Source: Clostridium beijerinckii (GTDB lineage: Bacteria; Bacillota; Clostridia; Clostridiales; Clostridiaceae). Taken from it: a DNA stretch of 64,000 bases. The notes beneath the pieces were generated by a model. That model was not told the DNA's origin. It did not search any database and saw only the letters and a program-made list of their open reading frames with translations. The position numbers and the translations under genes were made by a program. Below are positions 55,764 to 64,000 of the stretch, in pieces; the first letter of the stretch is position 1; each line of letters opens with the position of its first letter. Where the stretch lies: NCBI RefSeq assembly GCF_036699995.1, contig NZ_CP144906.1, forward strand, positions 1,798,001-1,862,000, read 5' to 3'.

Positions 55764-55792
55764 TTGTAAAGTCTAAGTTATTATATTATAAT
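55764..55792 (+). promoter_or_regulatory. Promoter of rluD-pyrR operon
   Basis: TTGTAA 55764-55769, 17-bp spacer, TATAAT 55787-55792, 38 bp before the rluD start. Confidence 0.75.
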
Positions 55793-55830
55793 GTTGAAAG
55801 AATATGCTAAATAGGAAGGGATATTGATTT

Positions 55831-56748
55831 ATGGAGAAAAATGTTTTTATAGTTGATGAAAAAGATAGAGGAGAGCGAATCGATAAGTATTTAGCTGAAA
55901 TTTTTGTTGATAAATCAAGATCTTTTATCCAAGGACTTATTGAAAAGGATGGTATTAAGGTTAATAATAAAACTCCTAAGAGTAATTATAAACTAAGAGC
56001 TCTTGATGAAATAGAAGTAACATTTAGCGAGCCTGAAGTATTAAAAGTAGAGGCTGAAGAAATACCTATTAATATACTTTATGAAGATAAAGATGTAGTA
56101 GTTGTTAATAAACCACAGGGGATGGTTGTGCATCCTGCGCCAGGAAACTATAATGGAACATTAGTTAATGCTCTGCTTTATCATTGTAAAGATTTATCTA
56201 GCATAAATGGAATTATAAGACCAGGAATAGTTCACAGAATTGATAAAGATACATCTGGAGTTTTGGTTGTAGCAAAAAATGATGAAGCCCATAATAAGCT
56301 TTCAGAGCAATTAAAAGATCACTCAATGAAGAGAGAATATTATGCTTTGGTTGAAGGAAGACTAAAGAATGATAAAGGTATAATTGATAAACCTTTGGCT
56401 AGAAATAAGAGAGATAGATTAAAGATAGGAATTGTAGAGGGAGGCAAAAGAGCTGTAACACATTATGAAGTTTTAGAAAGATTCAATGGCTACACATTGA
56501 TAAAATGTATATTAGAAACTGGAAGAACACATCAGATAAGAGTTCATATGGCATCTATCGGATTTCCGCTAGTTGGTGATCCTCTTTATGGATTTAAGAA
56601 ACAAAGATTCAAATTGAAAGGTCAAATGTTACATGCTAAGACATTAGGTTTTGTTCATCCAAGCAAAAATGAATATATGGAGTTCACAACAGAATTGCCA
56701 GAATACTTTCAAGAAATAATAGAAAAATTAAGAAATGAATTAAGATAA
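55831..56748 (+). CDS. rluD: RluD family 23S rRNA pseudouridine synthase
   Basis: 305 residues: N-terminal S4 domain (ERIDKYLAEIFVDKSRSFIQGLIEKDGIKVN), then the synthase core with GIVHRIDKDTSGVLVVAKN (catalytic Asp), NKPQGMVVHPAPGN, LETGRTHQIRVHMASIGFPLVGDPLYG. Modifies U1911/1915/1917-type sites or tRNA-like sites; exact target is not decided. AGGAAGGG upstream. First gene of rluD-pyrR-methyltransferase. Confidence 0.94.
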   Translation: MEKNVFIVDEKDRGERIDKYLAEIFVDKSRSFIQGLIEKDGIKVNNKTPKSNYKLRALDEIEVTFSEPEVLKVEAEEIPINILYEDKDVVVVNKPQGMVVHPAPGNYNGTLVNALLYHCKDLSSINGIIRPGIVHRIDKDTSGVLVVAKNDEAHNKLSEQLKDHSMKREYYALVEGRLKNDKGIIDKPLARNKRDRLKIGIVEGGKRAVTHYEVLERFNGYTLIKCILETGRTHQIRVHMASIGFPLVGDPLYGFKKQRFKLKGQMLHAKTLGFVHPSKNEYMEFTTELPEYFQEIIEKLRNELR

Positions 56749-56753
56749 AATAG

Positions 56754-57302
<549 letters not shown>

Positions 57303-57325
57303 ATAAAAAGGGAGAATGCAAAAAT

Positions 57326-58486
57326 ATGTATGAGTTAATTGCAACAAGTACTTTCGGAATAGAAAGCATAACTGCAAAAGAATTAAGGGCACTTGGTTAT
57401 GAAGATTTGAAAATTGAAAACGGAAGAGTAACTTTTGAGGGAGACGAAATGGATATAGCAATTTGCAATATTCATTTAAGAACTGCGGATAGAGTACTTA
57501 TAAAAATGGCAGAATTTGAAGCTAAATCTTTCGAAGAACTTTTTCAAGGGACTAAAAAAGTAGAATGGAGTAAGATAATTCCTGAAGACGGAGTTATGCA
57601 TGTTGTTGGCAAAAGTATTAAATCAACGCTTCATAGTGTTCCTGACTGCCAATCTATAGTTAAAAAAGCTGTTGTTAAAAGTATGAGTGAAAGCTATGGC
57701 ATAGAGACATTCAGCGAAAGTGGACCAGTTTATAAAATAGAAGTAGCTATCTTAAAAGATATAGTTACGCTTACTATAGATACAACAGGACCAGGATTAC
57801 ATAAAAGGGGTTATAGAGAACTTGCCGGAGCAGCACCATTAAAAGAAACTTTAGCAGCTTCAATGCTTCTAATCTCAAGATGGAATGACGGGTTTGAATT
57901 AATAGATCCATTTTGTGGTTCGGGGACAATTTTAATTGAAGCGGCTATGATAGCTCAAAATATTGCACCAGGAGTAAACAGAAGTTTTGTATGTGAAACA
58001 TGGCCTTCAATTACTAAAGATATATTTGATTCAGTAAGAGAAGGTGCAAAAAAATCTGAAAAGAATAAGGATATAAAACTAATAGGATACGATATAGACT
58101 ATAGAGTTCTTAAAGTTGCTATGGAAAATGCAAAAAAAGCAGGAGTTGATAAATATATACAATTTCAAAAGAGAGATTTTATGGAATTTTCAACTTCAAG
58201 AAAGTATGGATTTGTAGTTTCAAATCCACCATATGGAGAAAGAATCGGTGAGAAGGAAATATTACCTACACTATATAAACATATGGGAAATACAAAGAGA
58301 AAGCTGGAAGATTGGGATTTTAACATATTAACATCTTTTGAGCCATTTGAAAAAACATTTGGATTAAAATCAACAAAGAATAGAAAATTATACAATGGAA
58401 AAATAAAATGTTATTATTATCAATATTTTGACAATAATAAAATTAAAAATGCTGGTGATATATTAATAAATGAATTAATAAAGTAA
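57326..58486 (+). CDS. THUMP-domain RNA guanine-N2 methyltransferase (RlmL/YpsC-like)
   Basis: 386 residues: N-terminal THUMP domain (YELIATSTFGIESITAKELRALGY), then a Rossmann methyltransferase domain with LIDPFCGSGTILIEAAMIA (SAM-binding), IGYDIDYRVLKVA, and catalytic SNPPYGERIG. Class of enzymes methylating guanosine in 23S rRNA. RBS AAGGGAGAA. Terminator follows. Confidence 0.93.
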   Translation: MYELIATSTFGIESITAKELRALGYEDLKIENGRVTFEGDEMDIAICNIHLRTADRVLIKMAEFEAKSFEELFQGTKKVEWSKIIPEDGVMHVVGKSIKSTLHSVPDCQSIVKKAVVKSMSESYGIETFSESGPVYKIEVAILKDIVTLTIDTTGPGLHKRGYRELAGAAPLKETLAASMLLISRWNDGFELIDPFCGSGTILIEAAMIAQNIAPGVNRSFVCETWPSITKDIFDSVREGAKKSEKNKDIKLIGYDIDYRVLKVAMENAKKAGVDKYIQFQKRDFMEFSTSRKYGFVVSNPPYGERIGEKEILPTLYKHMGNTKRKLEDWDFNILTSFEPFEKTFGLKSTKNRKLYNGKIKCYYYQYFDNNKIKNAGDILINELIK

Positions 58487-58849
58487 AGTTTAAGGCATCA
58501 GAAAGCTTTGAAAACATATTTACAAAGTTTTCTTAAAGTGATAAAATAAATTTAAATAAAATTTGATAGCAAAGGCGCTAACAATCAGTTGGAATTGTTA
58601 GCGTCTTTTTTTGTTAAAGAGTTTCTGCATATGATAATTGAAATAAAAATATATAAGATATACAAGTTTCAATAACAAATTTAAATTTGAAAATTTAATA
58701 ATCCAAATCTTTAATTAGAAATAAAATGTAGAGAATCAATTGTGATATGTATATCAGAAATTAATAATTTCAGAAATAATATTGTAAAGAATTTGAAACT
58801 AGTAGTCAGATAGATACTCTTAAATTGTCAAAAGAAAGGAGTTTAAACT
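58487..58849. other. Intergenic region upstream of the RpiR-like gene
   Basis: 363 bp: terminator at 58576-58615, then AT-rich DNA with no clear promoter or operator. Confidence 0.5.
58576..58615 (+). terminator. Terminator after the THUMP methyltransferase gene
   Basis: 10-bp perfect stem 58576-58585 with 58594-58603 (CGCTAACAAT/ATTGTTAGCG), then TCTTTTTTT. Confidence 0.92.
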
Positions 58850-59695
58850 ATGTCAGAGGTATATCAAAAAATGGCAGAAAAAATACCGAATATGAGCAAA
58901 GCACAAGAAAAAATAGCAAAATATATATTAGCACACCCAAATAGTACGCCTTTTCTAACTGTTGAAAAGTTAGCTAAATTATCAGGAGTAAGCATAGCAA
59001 CTGTCACGAGGTTTGTGATTTTTTTGGGATACAAAGGTTATCCTGAATTTTTAAAAGATACTCAAGAATCCATGCAACAGCAAGTGTCTAAAACCAAGCG
59101 TATAAGGATCGATTCTGATTCTGGTGATAGTGAAGAAAGAGATATTTACAACATATTTGAAGATGACGTAAATAATATTAAATTGACAATGGAGGACTTA
59201 AATATATATGAATTAAGAAGATCTGTTAATCTACTATTAAATGCAAAAAGAATATATATAGTAGCAAGAAGAAGCTCATCTGTACTTGGAATGTTTTTTA
59301 AATATTATCTAGATTTAATGTTTAACAACGTAAATTTAATTGAGCATATAGAGCAAATCCCAAAGCAGATTAGTGGAGTCAATAATGAAGATGTAATTAT
59401 AGGGATTACCTTTGAGAAATATGCAAGAAGTACAGTAGAAATTTTTACACATCTAAAAAGAAAGGGAGCTACAACAATATCAATAACTGACAGTATGCTG
59501 TCTCCGCTTGTTCCATATTCCGATATAACATTAACAGCTATAAGCAAGGGAACAAGGTTTATAGAATCTTTTGCTGCACCATTGAGCTTGATTAATGCTT
59601 TGATTGCATCTATTGAAAAAGAAAAGAAAGACTTTTTCAATAGTAATGTAGAATTGCTAGAGGAAGCGTGTAGAAAATTTGATTTGTTTATTTAA
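58850..59695 (+). CDS. RpiR family transcriptional regulator
   Basis: 281 residues: N-terminal HTH (residues 1-80: MSKAQEKIAKYILAHP, TVEKLAKLSGVSIATVTRFVIFLGYKGYPEF) and a C-terminal SIS sugar-phosphate-binding domain (about 120-260: NAKRIYIVARRSSSVLGMFF, VIIGITFEKYARSTVEIF, ISITDSMLSPLVPYSDITL). Such regulators respond to phosphosugars. No sugar-use genes are nearby. AAAGGAG precedes the ATG. Confidence 0.92.
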   Translation: MSEVYQKMAEKIPNMSKAQEKIAKYILAHPNSTPFLTVEKLAKLSGVSIATVTRFVIFLGYKGYPEFLKDTQESMQQQVSKTKRIRIDSDSGDSEERDIYNIFEDDVNNIKLTMEDLNIYELRRSVNLLLNAKRIYIVARRSSSVLGMFFKYYLDLMFNNVNLIEHIEQIPKQISGVNNEDVIIGITFEKYARSTVEIFTHLKRKGATTISITDSMLSPLVPYSDITLTAISKGTRFIESFAAPLSLINALIASIEKEKKDFFNSNVELLEEACRKFDLFI

Positions 59696-59719
59696 ATCTA
59701 AAAATATTATATGTTTACT

Positions 59720-59762
59720 AAAAAGAGATATATCCTAGGATTAAGATATATCTCTTTTTCAG
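59720..59762. terminator. Bidirectional terminator between the RpiR-like gene and rqcH
   Basis: 15-bp perfect stem 59720-59734 with 59745-59759 (AAAAAGAGATATATC/GATATATCTCTTTTT) between convergent genes. Confidence 0.9.
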
Positions 59763-59766
59763 TAAA

Positions 59767-61500
59767 TTATGCATTAAATATTTTATTAAAGTCAGCAGGG
59801 TTTACAATTAGAGTTTTATTAGTATGGTAAATTACCATTCCAGGTTTTGCCCCATTAGGCTTTTTTAATTCTTTAACTTTCGTGTAATCAATAGGTAGTT
59901 TTAGTGAATCTTTTCCTTTGCTATAATAAGCTGCGATTATAGCTGCTTCCTCAAGAGTTTTGTCTGGTACATCAAAAGAGCAAACTATAACATGAGACCC
60001 AGGAATATCTTTTGCATGGAGCCACAGATAGTTTTTATTTGCAAATTTTAAACTTAGGTAATCATTTTGCAGGTTGTTTTTGCCAACGTAAATGTCAATT
60101 CCATCACTTGAAACAAAGTGATTAGGTTTAGAAGTCTTTACCTTTTTTGAATTCTTGCTATTTTTTCTAAATCTTATATATCCAGTTTCAATAAGTTCAT
60201 TTTTTATTTCATCAATTTCATTATAGCTTTCAGCATTTAGAATATTAGTAAGTACAGAATTTAAATATTCCATTTCTTCATCATTTTTCTTGAGTTGAAC
60301 TTTAGCGTATTCCTCAGATGTCTTTAGCTTATTGTATTTTTTATAATAATACTGAACATTTTCAGCAGGTGTTTTGGTTTTATTTAAAGAGATAGTAATA
60401 TATTCTTCTTGATTTTCGTTATAAAAATTTAGTAAAGTACATTCGCTATCACCTTTTTTTATACTATAAATATATGAAGTTAAAAGATCACCTTTTATTT
60501 TAAAAGATTCTTTTTCAGCGCACTCATTAAGAGTTTCATTAAGTATTTTTAATTTCTTATTACATCTATCAATATTTGTATGAATAAGTTTTTGCAAATC
60601 AGTAGATTTATTTTGTAATCTATCTTGTTTATCTTTCTTCTCATAAAAGGCATCCATTAATACATTAGGATTATCATATGAAATTGATAGATAATCTTCA
60701 TTTAGTGAATTTAATTTTAGGGAATAAAAATCTTTTACAATTCCCAATTTATTTGTATACATATTGTAAGAGATGTTTTGATTTAAATTACAAATGAATT
60801 TATTAAAATTTTCATAAATTTCACTTATTGTAGGTGAATTATTATGATTTGTAATGTTATAATATAAATCATTAGACAATAGATTACTTATTCCTGTGAA
60901 ACAATTAAAATAAAATTTATTATCAAAAACAATAGAATTTTTGTTTACAAAAGAAGATAGTTCTTCTAAGGTAGTAGAAAAAGGATTTAATTTAGTAGAA
61001 GATGGAGGATAAATAAAATTGACACCAGGATACAATACTCTATAACTATTTATATCAGCAGTTATATGTTTTATTGATTCCATAACTTTATTATCTCTAT
61101 TTCTAACAAGTGTGATATTAGAGTGTCGTCCCATAATTTCAACTATAAGAGAATATAAACTATCAAATCCTAGTTCGTCTCTATTTTCAATTTCTATTAT
61201 TAAAATTCTATCGTTATCTTTTTGAGTAAGATTTGTAATTCTACCACCTAGTATGTATTTTCTAAGAACCATTAAATACATAGGAGCTTTAATAGGATTC
61301 TCCTTCGTGCTATTTGTTAAATGTATTCTGGCAAACCTAGGGGATGCTGAAATCAAAAGTTTGATATTCTGACGATCTTTTCTTAGAGTCAGAATAATTT
61401 CATCTTTTTCAGGTTGATTTATCTTATCTATTTTGGAATTTAATATTGATTTTTCTAAATTATTTACTAAACTATATAGGTAGATACCATCTAATGCCAT
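59767..61500 (-). CDS. rqcH: Ribosome quality control protein RqcH / fibronectin-binding-like NFACT protein
   Basis: 577 residues: NFACT-N domain (MALDGIYLYSLVNNLEKSIL, KIDKINQPEKDEIIL, RFARIHLT), coiled coil (about 290-440), NFACT-R domain (YIRFRKNSKNSKKVK, IDIYVGKNNLQNDYLSLKFANKNYLWLHAKDIPGSHVIV). RqcH adds C-terminal alanine tails on stalled chains on 50S subunits. Older annotations call it fibronectin-binding protein FbpA. ATG 61500 follows a minus-strand AAGGATG ribosome binding site. Confidence 0.93.
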   Translation of the reverse strand: MALDGIYLYSLVNNLEKSILNSKIDKINQPEKDEIILTLRKDRQNIKLLISASPRFARIHLTNSTKENPIKAPMYLMVLRKYILGGRITNLTQKDNDRILIIEIENRDELGFDSLYSLIVEIMGRHSNITLVRNRDNKVMESIKHITADINSYRVLYPGVNFIYPPSSTKLNPFSTTLEELSSFVNKNSIVFDNKFYFNCFTGISNLLSNDLYYNITNHNNSPTISEIYENFNKFICNLNQNISYNMYTNKLGIVKDFYSLKLNSLNEDYLSISYDNPNVLMDAFYEKKDKQDRLQNKSTDLQKLIHTNIDRCNKKLKILNETLNECAEKESFKIKGDLLTSYIYSIKKGDSECTLLNFYNENQEEYITISLNKTKTPAENVQYYYKKYNKLKTSEEYAKVQLKKNDEEMEYLNSVLTNILNAESYNEIDEIKNELIETGYIRFRKNSKNSKKVKTSKPNHFVSSDGIDIYVGKNNLQNDYLSLKFANKNYLWLHAKDIPGSHVIVCSFDVPDKTLEEAAIIAAYYSKGKDSLKLPIDYTKVKELKKPNGAKPGMVIYHTNKTLIVNPADFNKIFNA

Positions 61501-61928
61501 TTTATGTCATCCTTTCTTAGTGTAACTATAAATAGTATAACATTATAGGCATATAATTATCAATTAATAGCAAAAATGAGAAGAAGGGTGAATCGAATGT
61601 ATACATAGATGTTATATTAATATAATAAAATTTAGTTTTAACATTGTAATTCTAATTGAGTTTTTGGATTGCTAAAGTACCAAATGTAAACTGATATTAA
61701 AAAATATATATTATAAATGGAAAACTAGAATAATAGAATGAAAAAGAGTTAAATATTATAAAAAAATTTAAAAAAAGTATATAGAAAAATTTTTAAATAA
61801 GTTATAATTTAAACTTGGTGATATTATTAATGATTAAATACAAAAGTTTAATATTAAATAGTTGACGCTTATGAAATTATACAATTATTAATTATAAGAA
61901 ATACAGTTATTCAATAGGGGGAATTTAA
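61501..61928. other. Divergent intergenic region between rqcH and dapF
   Basis: 428 bp of very AT-rich DNA. A possible dapF promoter (TTGACG at 61862-61867, 17-18 bp, TTATTA/TATTAA at 61885-61891) lies near the 3' end. No lysine riboswitch or other RNA motif is visible. Confidence 0.5.
61862..61891 (+). promoter_or_regulatory. Possible promoter of dapF
   Basis: TTGACG with a 17-18-bp spacer to TTATTA or TATTAA, about 40 bp before the dapF start; the -10 is weak. Confidence 0.4.
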
Positions 61929-62756
61929 ATGAACTTTTATAAAATGCAAGGGGCAGGAAATGATTTCGTATTTATTGAGGATTTCAATAATGAGATTAAA
62001 GATGAATGCTTATTAGCAAAAAAACTTTGTGACAGACATTTTGGCATTGGTGCTGATGGTCTTGTTATTGTTAGAAAATCAGAGATAGCTCATGCTAAAA
62101 TGGTTATAATAAATGCCGACGGTTCAAGAGCTAATATGTGTGGAAATGCTATAAGATGTTTTGGAAAATATGTTTATGAACATAAAATAGCTACAGGGGA
62201 TAAATTTTCAGTTGAAACTGGTGATGGAATTAAAGAAATTGAAATAATATTAGAAAATGAAAATGTTAAGTATGTAAGAGTTTATATGGGGAATCCATCT
62301 TATAACGGATGCGATATACCTTTAAATAATTTGGAAAGTCTTATAGAAAAAGAAATTACTGTAGATGATAAAAAGTATAAGATGACTACTTTACTACTTG
62401 GAGTTCCTCATACAATAATTTTCGAAAGTGATAGAGAATACAATGTTATTCAAGAGGGATCAAAGATAGAAAAATTGGATATATTCGGTGAAGGAAGTAA
62501 CGTAAATTTTGTGAAAATAGTGGATGATACCCATATAACAGTTAATACATGGGAGAGAGGTGCTGGAGCTACATTAGCTTGTGGAACAGGATGCAGTGCT
62601 TCAGTAGTAGTTGCTAAGGATTTGGGATTTGTTAATAAAGATAAAGAAATTTTTGTTAAAGCTCCTGGAGGAGAGTTGATAATAGAAGTTTTAGGTAAAG
62701 ATGTTTATATGAAAGGCCCTGCAGAAGTGGTTTTCAAGGGTGAACTTTCTTTATAA
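61929..62756 (+). CDS. dapF: Diaminopimelate epimerase
   Basis: 275 residues. Both catalytic cysteines are present in MCGNAIRCFGKYV and ACGTGCSASVV, with MQGAGNDFVFI start, GIGADGLVI, VETGDGIKEI and TWERGAGATLACGTG. Makes meso-DAP for MurE and lysine synthesis. RBS AGGGGGAA. The lipoprotein gene follows after 26 bp. Confidence 0.96.
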   Translation: MNFYKMQGAGNDFVFIEDFNNEIKDECLLAKKLCDRHFGIGADGLVIVRKSEIAHAKMVIINADGSRANMCGNAIRCFGKYVYEHKIATGDKFSVETGDGIKEIEIILENENVKYVRVYMGNPSYNGCDIPLNNLESLIEKEITVDDKKYKMTTLLLGVPHTIIFESDREYNVIQEGSKIEKLDIFGEGSNVNFVKIVDDTHITVNTWERGAGATLACGTGCSASVVVAKDLGFVNKDKEIFVKAPGGELIIEVLGKDVYMKGPAEVVFKGELSL

Positions 62757-62782
62757 AATTATAAAAAACGAGGAAATAAAAA

Positions 62783-63790
62783 ATGAATTCATTAGTAAGA
62801 AAGTGCTTAAGCATTTTTGCTTTCATTGCAATTCCACTGTTTGTCTTAGGATGTGCATCTAAAAAAGAAGATGCGCCTAATGTGACAGAGGATATCAAGT
62901 TAAATATAGGAGCTGTTCTAAAAAGCGAAGACGGTAATTATAAACTATATAATTATGATAATGGTAAGTATGTGGAGACAAAGGAAAATAAGGTTATCAT
63001 AGATTATGATAAAAGTAGTTCTAATTATATATATGTAGATAGCGGTAAAAATTATATAGTTAATAGCGGACATAGATATGAAATCCAAGATGAAAATTAT
63101 AGTGGATTAAAATTATCAAAAGGTGGAAATTATATTTCTTACTTTATAGATGATAATGGGCTTAAGTTGAAAATATTCAATACAAATGGAAATAAAGAAA
63201 TTGAAATGAAATCTAATGTTTCAATATCGGGAACATTATACGACTGGTATGATACAGATACATTGGTTTATTATGGAGTAAGCAATGATGGCGTTAATGG
63301 ATTATTTACTTATAATATAAAAGAAAATAAAGAAGAGTTGCTTTATAAGATTAATGAAGGCTATTTAGCATTTATAAAATCAAGAGATGACGATGTAGTA
63401 TTTCTACAATTAACACTGGAAAATAAAAGAGAAGTAATGATGATAAATAAAAAGACAAAAGATGTTAAGCTTCTGACAGATAGCATAGAAGAGATTTCAG
63501 ATATAATTATAAATAAAGATAAGCTGTATTTTACAGGAAAAGCGTATAATAATATTAATTCTTTATATGAACTAACAGATAACAAGGTAAAAAGATTAGT
63601 CTTTGATTTTCCGGGTACTGTAAAAATAGAAAAAGGATTAGAGGCAAGTGAAAATGGAGATGTTTTATTTATAGGTTCTAGTAATGGAGATCTCAAGAAA
63701 GAGCAAATTTATACATACACTCAAGATGGTAGCATAAGTGAAATAGGAAATAGTTCATCAGAATATGTTTTTTTAGCATATACGCAGTAA
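62783..63790 (+). CDS. Putative lipoprotein with beta-propeller-like repeats
   Basis: 335 residues with a lipoprotein signal peptide (basic start, hydrophobic core IFAFIAIPLFVLG, lipobox LGC at Cys24). The mature part is rich in short beta segments with aromatic/Gly/Asp turns (GNYISYFIDDNGLKLKIF, DTDTLVYYGVSNDGVNGL, NGDVLFIGSSNGD), like a WD40/TolB-type beta-propeller. Family not recognised. Co-transcribed with dapF; terminator follows. Confidence 0.82.
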   Translation: MNSLVRKCLSIFAFIAIPLFVLGCASKKEDAPNVTEDIKLNIGAVLKSEDGNYKLYNYDNGKYVETKENKVIIDYDKSSSNYIYVDSGKNYIVNSGHRYEIQDENYSGLKLSKGGNYISYFIDDNGLKLKIFNTNGNKEIEMKSNVSISGTLYDWYDTDTLVYYGVSNDGVNGLFTYNIKENKEELLYKINEGYLAFIKSRDDDVVFLQLTLENKREVMMINKKTKDVKLLTDSIEEISDIIINKDKLYFTGKAYNNINSLYELTDNKVKRLVFDFPGTVKIEKGLEASENGDVLFIGSSNGDLKKEQIYTYTQDGSISEIGNSSSEYVFLAYTQ

Positions 63791-63799
63791 TCTAAATTT

Positions 63800-63845
63800 A
63801 GAATTCTTTATCATGTCTTTATATGATGGAGGATTCTTTATTAAT
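63800..63845 (+). terminator. Terminator after the lipoprotein gene
   Basis: 15-bp stem 63800-63814 with 63823-63837, several G-T pairs (AGAATTCTTTATCAT/ATGATGGAGGATTCT), then TTTATTAAT. Confidence 0.75.
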
Positions 63846-63856
63846 ATAGAAAAGTA

Positions 63857-63887
63857 TTGACTCTTACCTTACGTAGGGGTATATGCT
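63857..63887 (+). promoter_or_regulatory. MerR-family type promoter with 19-bp spacer
   Basis: TTGACT at 63857-63862, 19-bp spacer, TATGCT at 63882-63887. The spacer holds CTTACCTTACGTAGGGG (63863-63879), close to the CTTACGTTACGTAAGG operator of TipA/Mta-type MerR regulators. The overlong spacer is the hallmark of MerR-activated promoters, but the regulated gene lies beyond the window end. Confidence 0.75.
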
Positions 63888-63907
63888 ATTCTTATCATAA
63901 AAATAAT

Positions 63908-63981
63908 AATATATATTGCAAAAATAATTTTTCGTCATAATTCTAAAAATATTAAAAGAATTTTAGCTGTAATTGTGAATT
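63908..63981. repeat. Dispersed intergenic repeat, copy B
   Basis: Second copy of the 74-bp repeat at 14625-14698, aligned without gaps, 65 of 74 identical. It begins 21 bases after the -10 box of the MerR-type promoter, so it would lie in the 5' untranslated leader. A TTGTGAA word follows at 63980-63986. Confidence 0.85.
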
Positions 63982-64000
63982 GTGAAATGTGCAGCATTAT

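Overview
This window is a stretch of AT-rich chromosomal DNA from a low-GC, spore-forming Firmicute, almost certainly Clostridium sensu stricto. The evidence is the base composition, strong AGGAGG ribosome binding sites with frequent TTG starts, a relA-dtd-MBL hydrolase-hemZ-hisS-aspS block, meso-DAP-type MurE plus DapF, a YtxC sporulation protein and SpoVD-type transpeptidases. I see no rRNA, tRNA, CRISPR array, prophage or insertion sequence. The species cannot be named from the sequence alone.

Layout. 1-6.4 kb: the 3' end of a RelA-type (p)ppGpp synthetase/hydrolase, then dtd, an MBL-fold hydrolase, hemZ, hisS and aspS. 6.5-9.6 kb: an unknown protein and a zinc-free S4 paralogue on the minus strand, then two membrane proteins. 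9.8-16.8 kb: homoserine dehydrogenase, a FIST-domain sensor followed by a histidine kinase with a degenerate receiver domain, a probable small RNA, and a large membrane protein. 17-28 kb: mixed small genes (zinc ribbon, CarD-like regulator, uridine kinase, HAD phosphatase, alpha/beta hydrolase, threonine dehydratase, YjdF with its riboswitch, ABC-F ATPase, acetyltransferase, GME-fold protein). 28-36 kb: ytxC, infC-rpmI-rplT behind an L20-type leader, an rRNA methyltransferase, and pheS-pheT behind a T-box. 36-54 kb: a division and cell wall (dcw) cluster running mraZ, rsmH, ftsL, two tandem SpoVD-like PBPs, murE, murF, mraY, ftsW/spoVE, ftsQ, DUF881-sbp-DUF881, yggS, sepF, yggT, ylmH, divIVA. 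54-64 kb: motAB on the minus strand, rluD-pyrR-methyltransferase, an RpiR regulator, rqcH, dapF, a lipoprotein and a MerR-type promoter facing out of the window.

How it works together. The dcw cluster supplies DAP-type peptidoglycan precursors (MurE, MurF, MraY, with DapF further on), their polymerisation and cross-linking (FtsW/SpoVE with two PBPs), and septum placement (FtsQ, SepF, DivIVA). ftsA, ftsZ, murD and murG are not in this cluster. Translation genes are controlled by RNA: a Phe T-box for pheST and an attenuator for infC-rpmI-rplT, whose infC starts with ATT.

Most notable points: tandem SpoVD paralogues in which only the first keeps a SpoVD-like cysteine pair; a triple 10-bp-spaced MraZ operator; an RNA fold that could bring a distant Shine-Dalgarno sequence to the mraY start; tandem hairpin repeats between pheS and pheT; a FIST/degenerate-receiver kinase pair; a strong promoter-to-terminator unit without a gene; and a 74-bp dispersed repeat, one copy of which lies just behind a MerR-type promoter.
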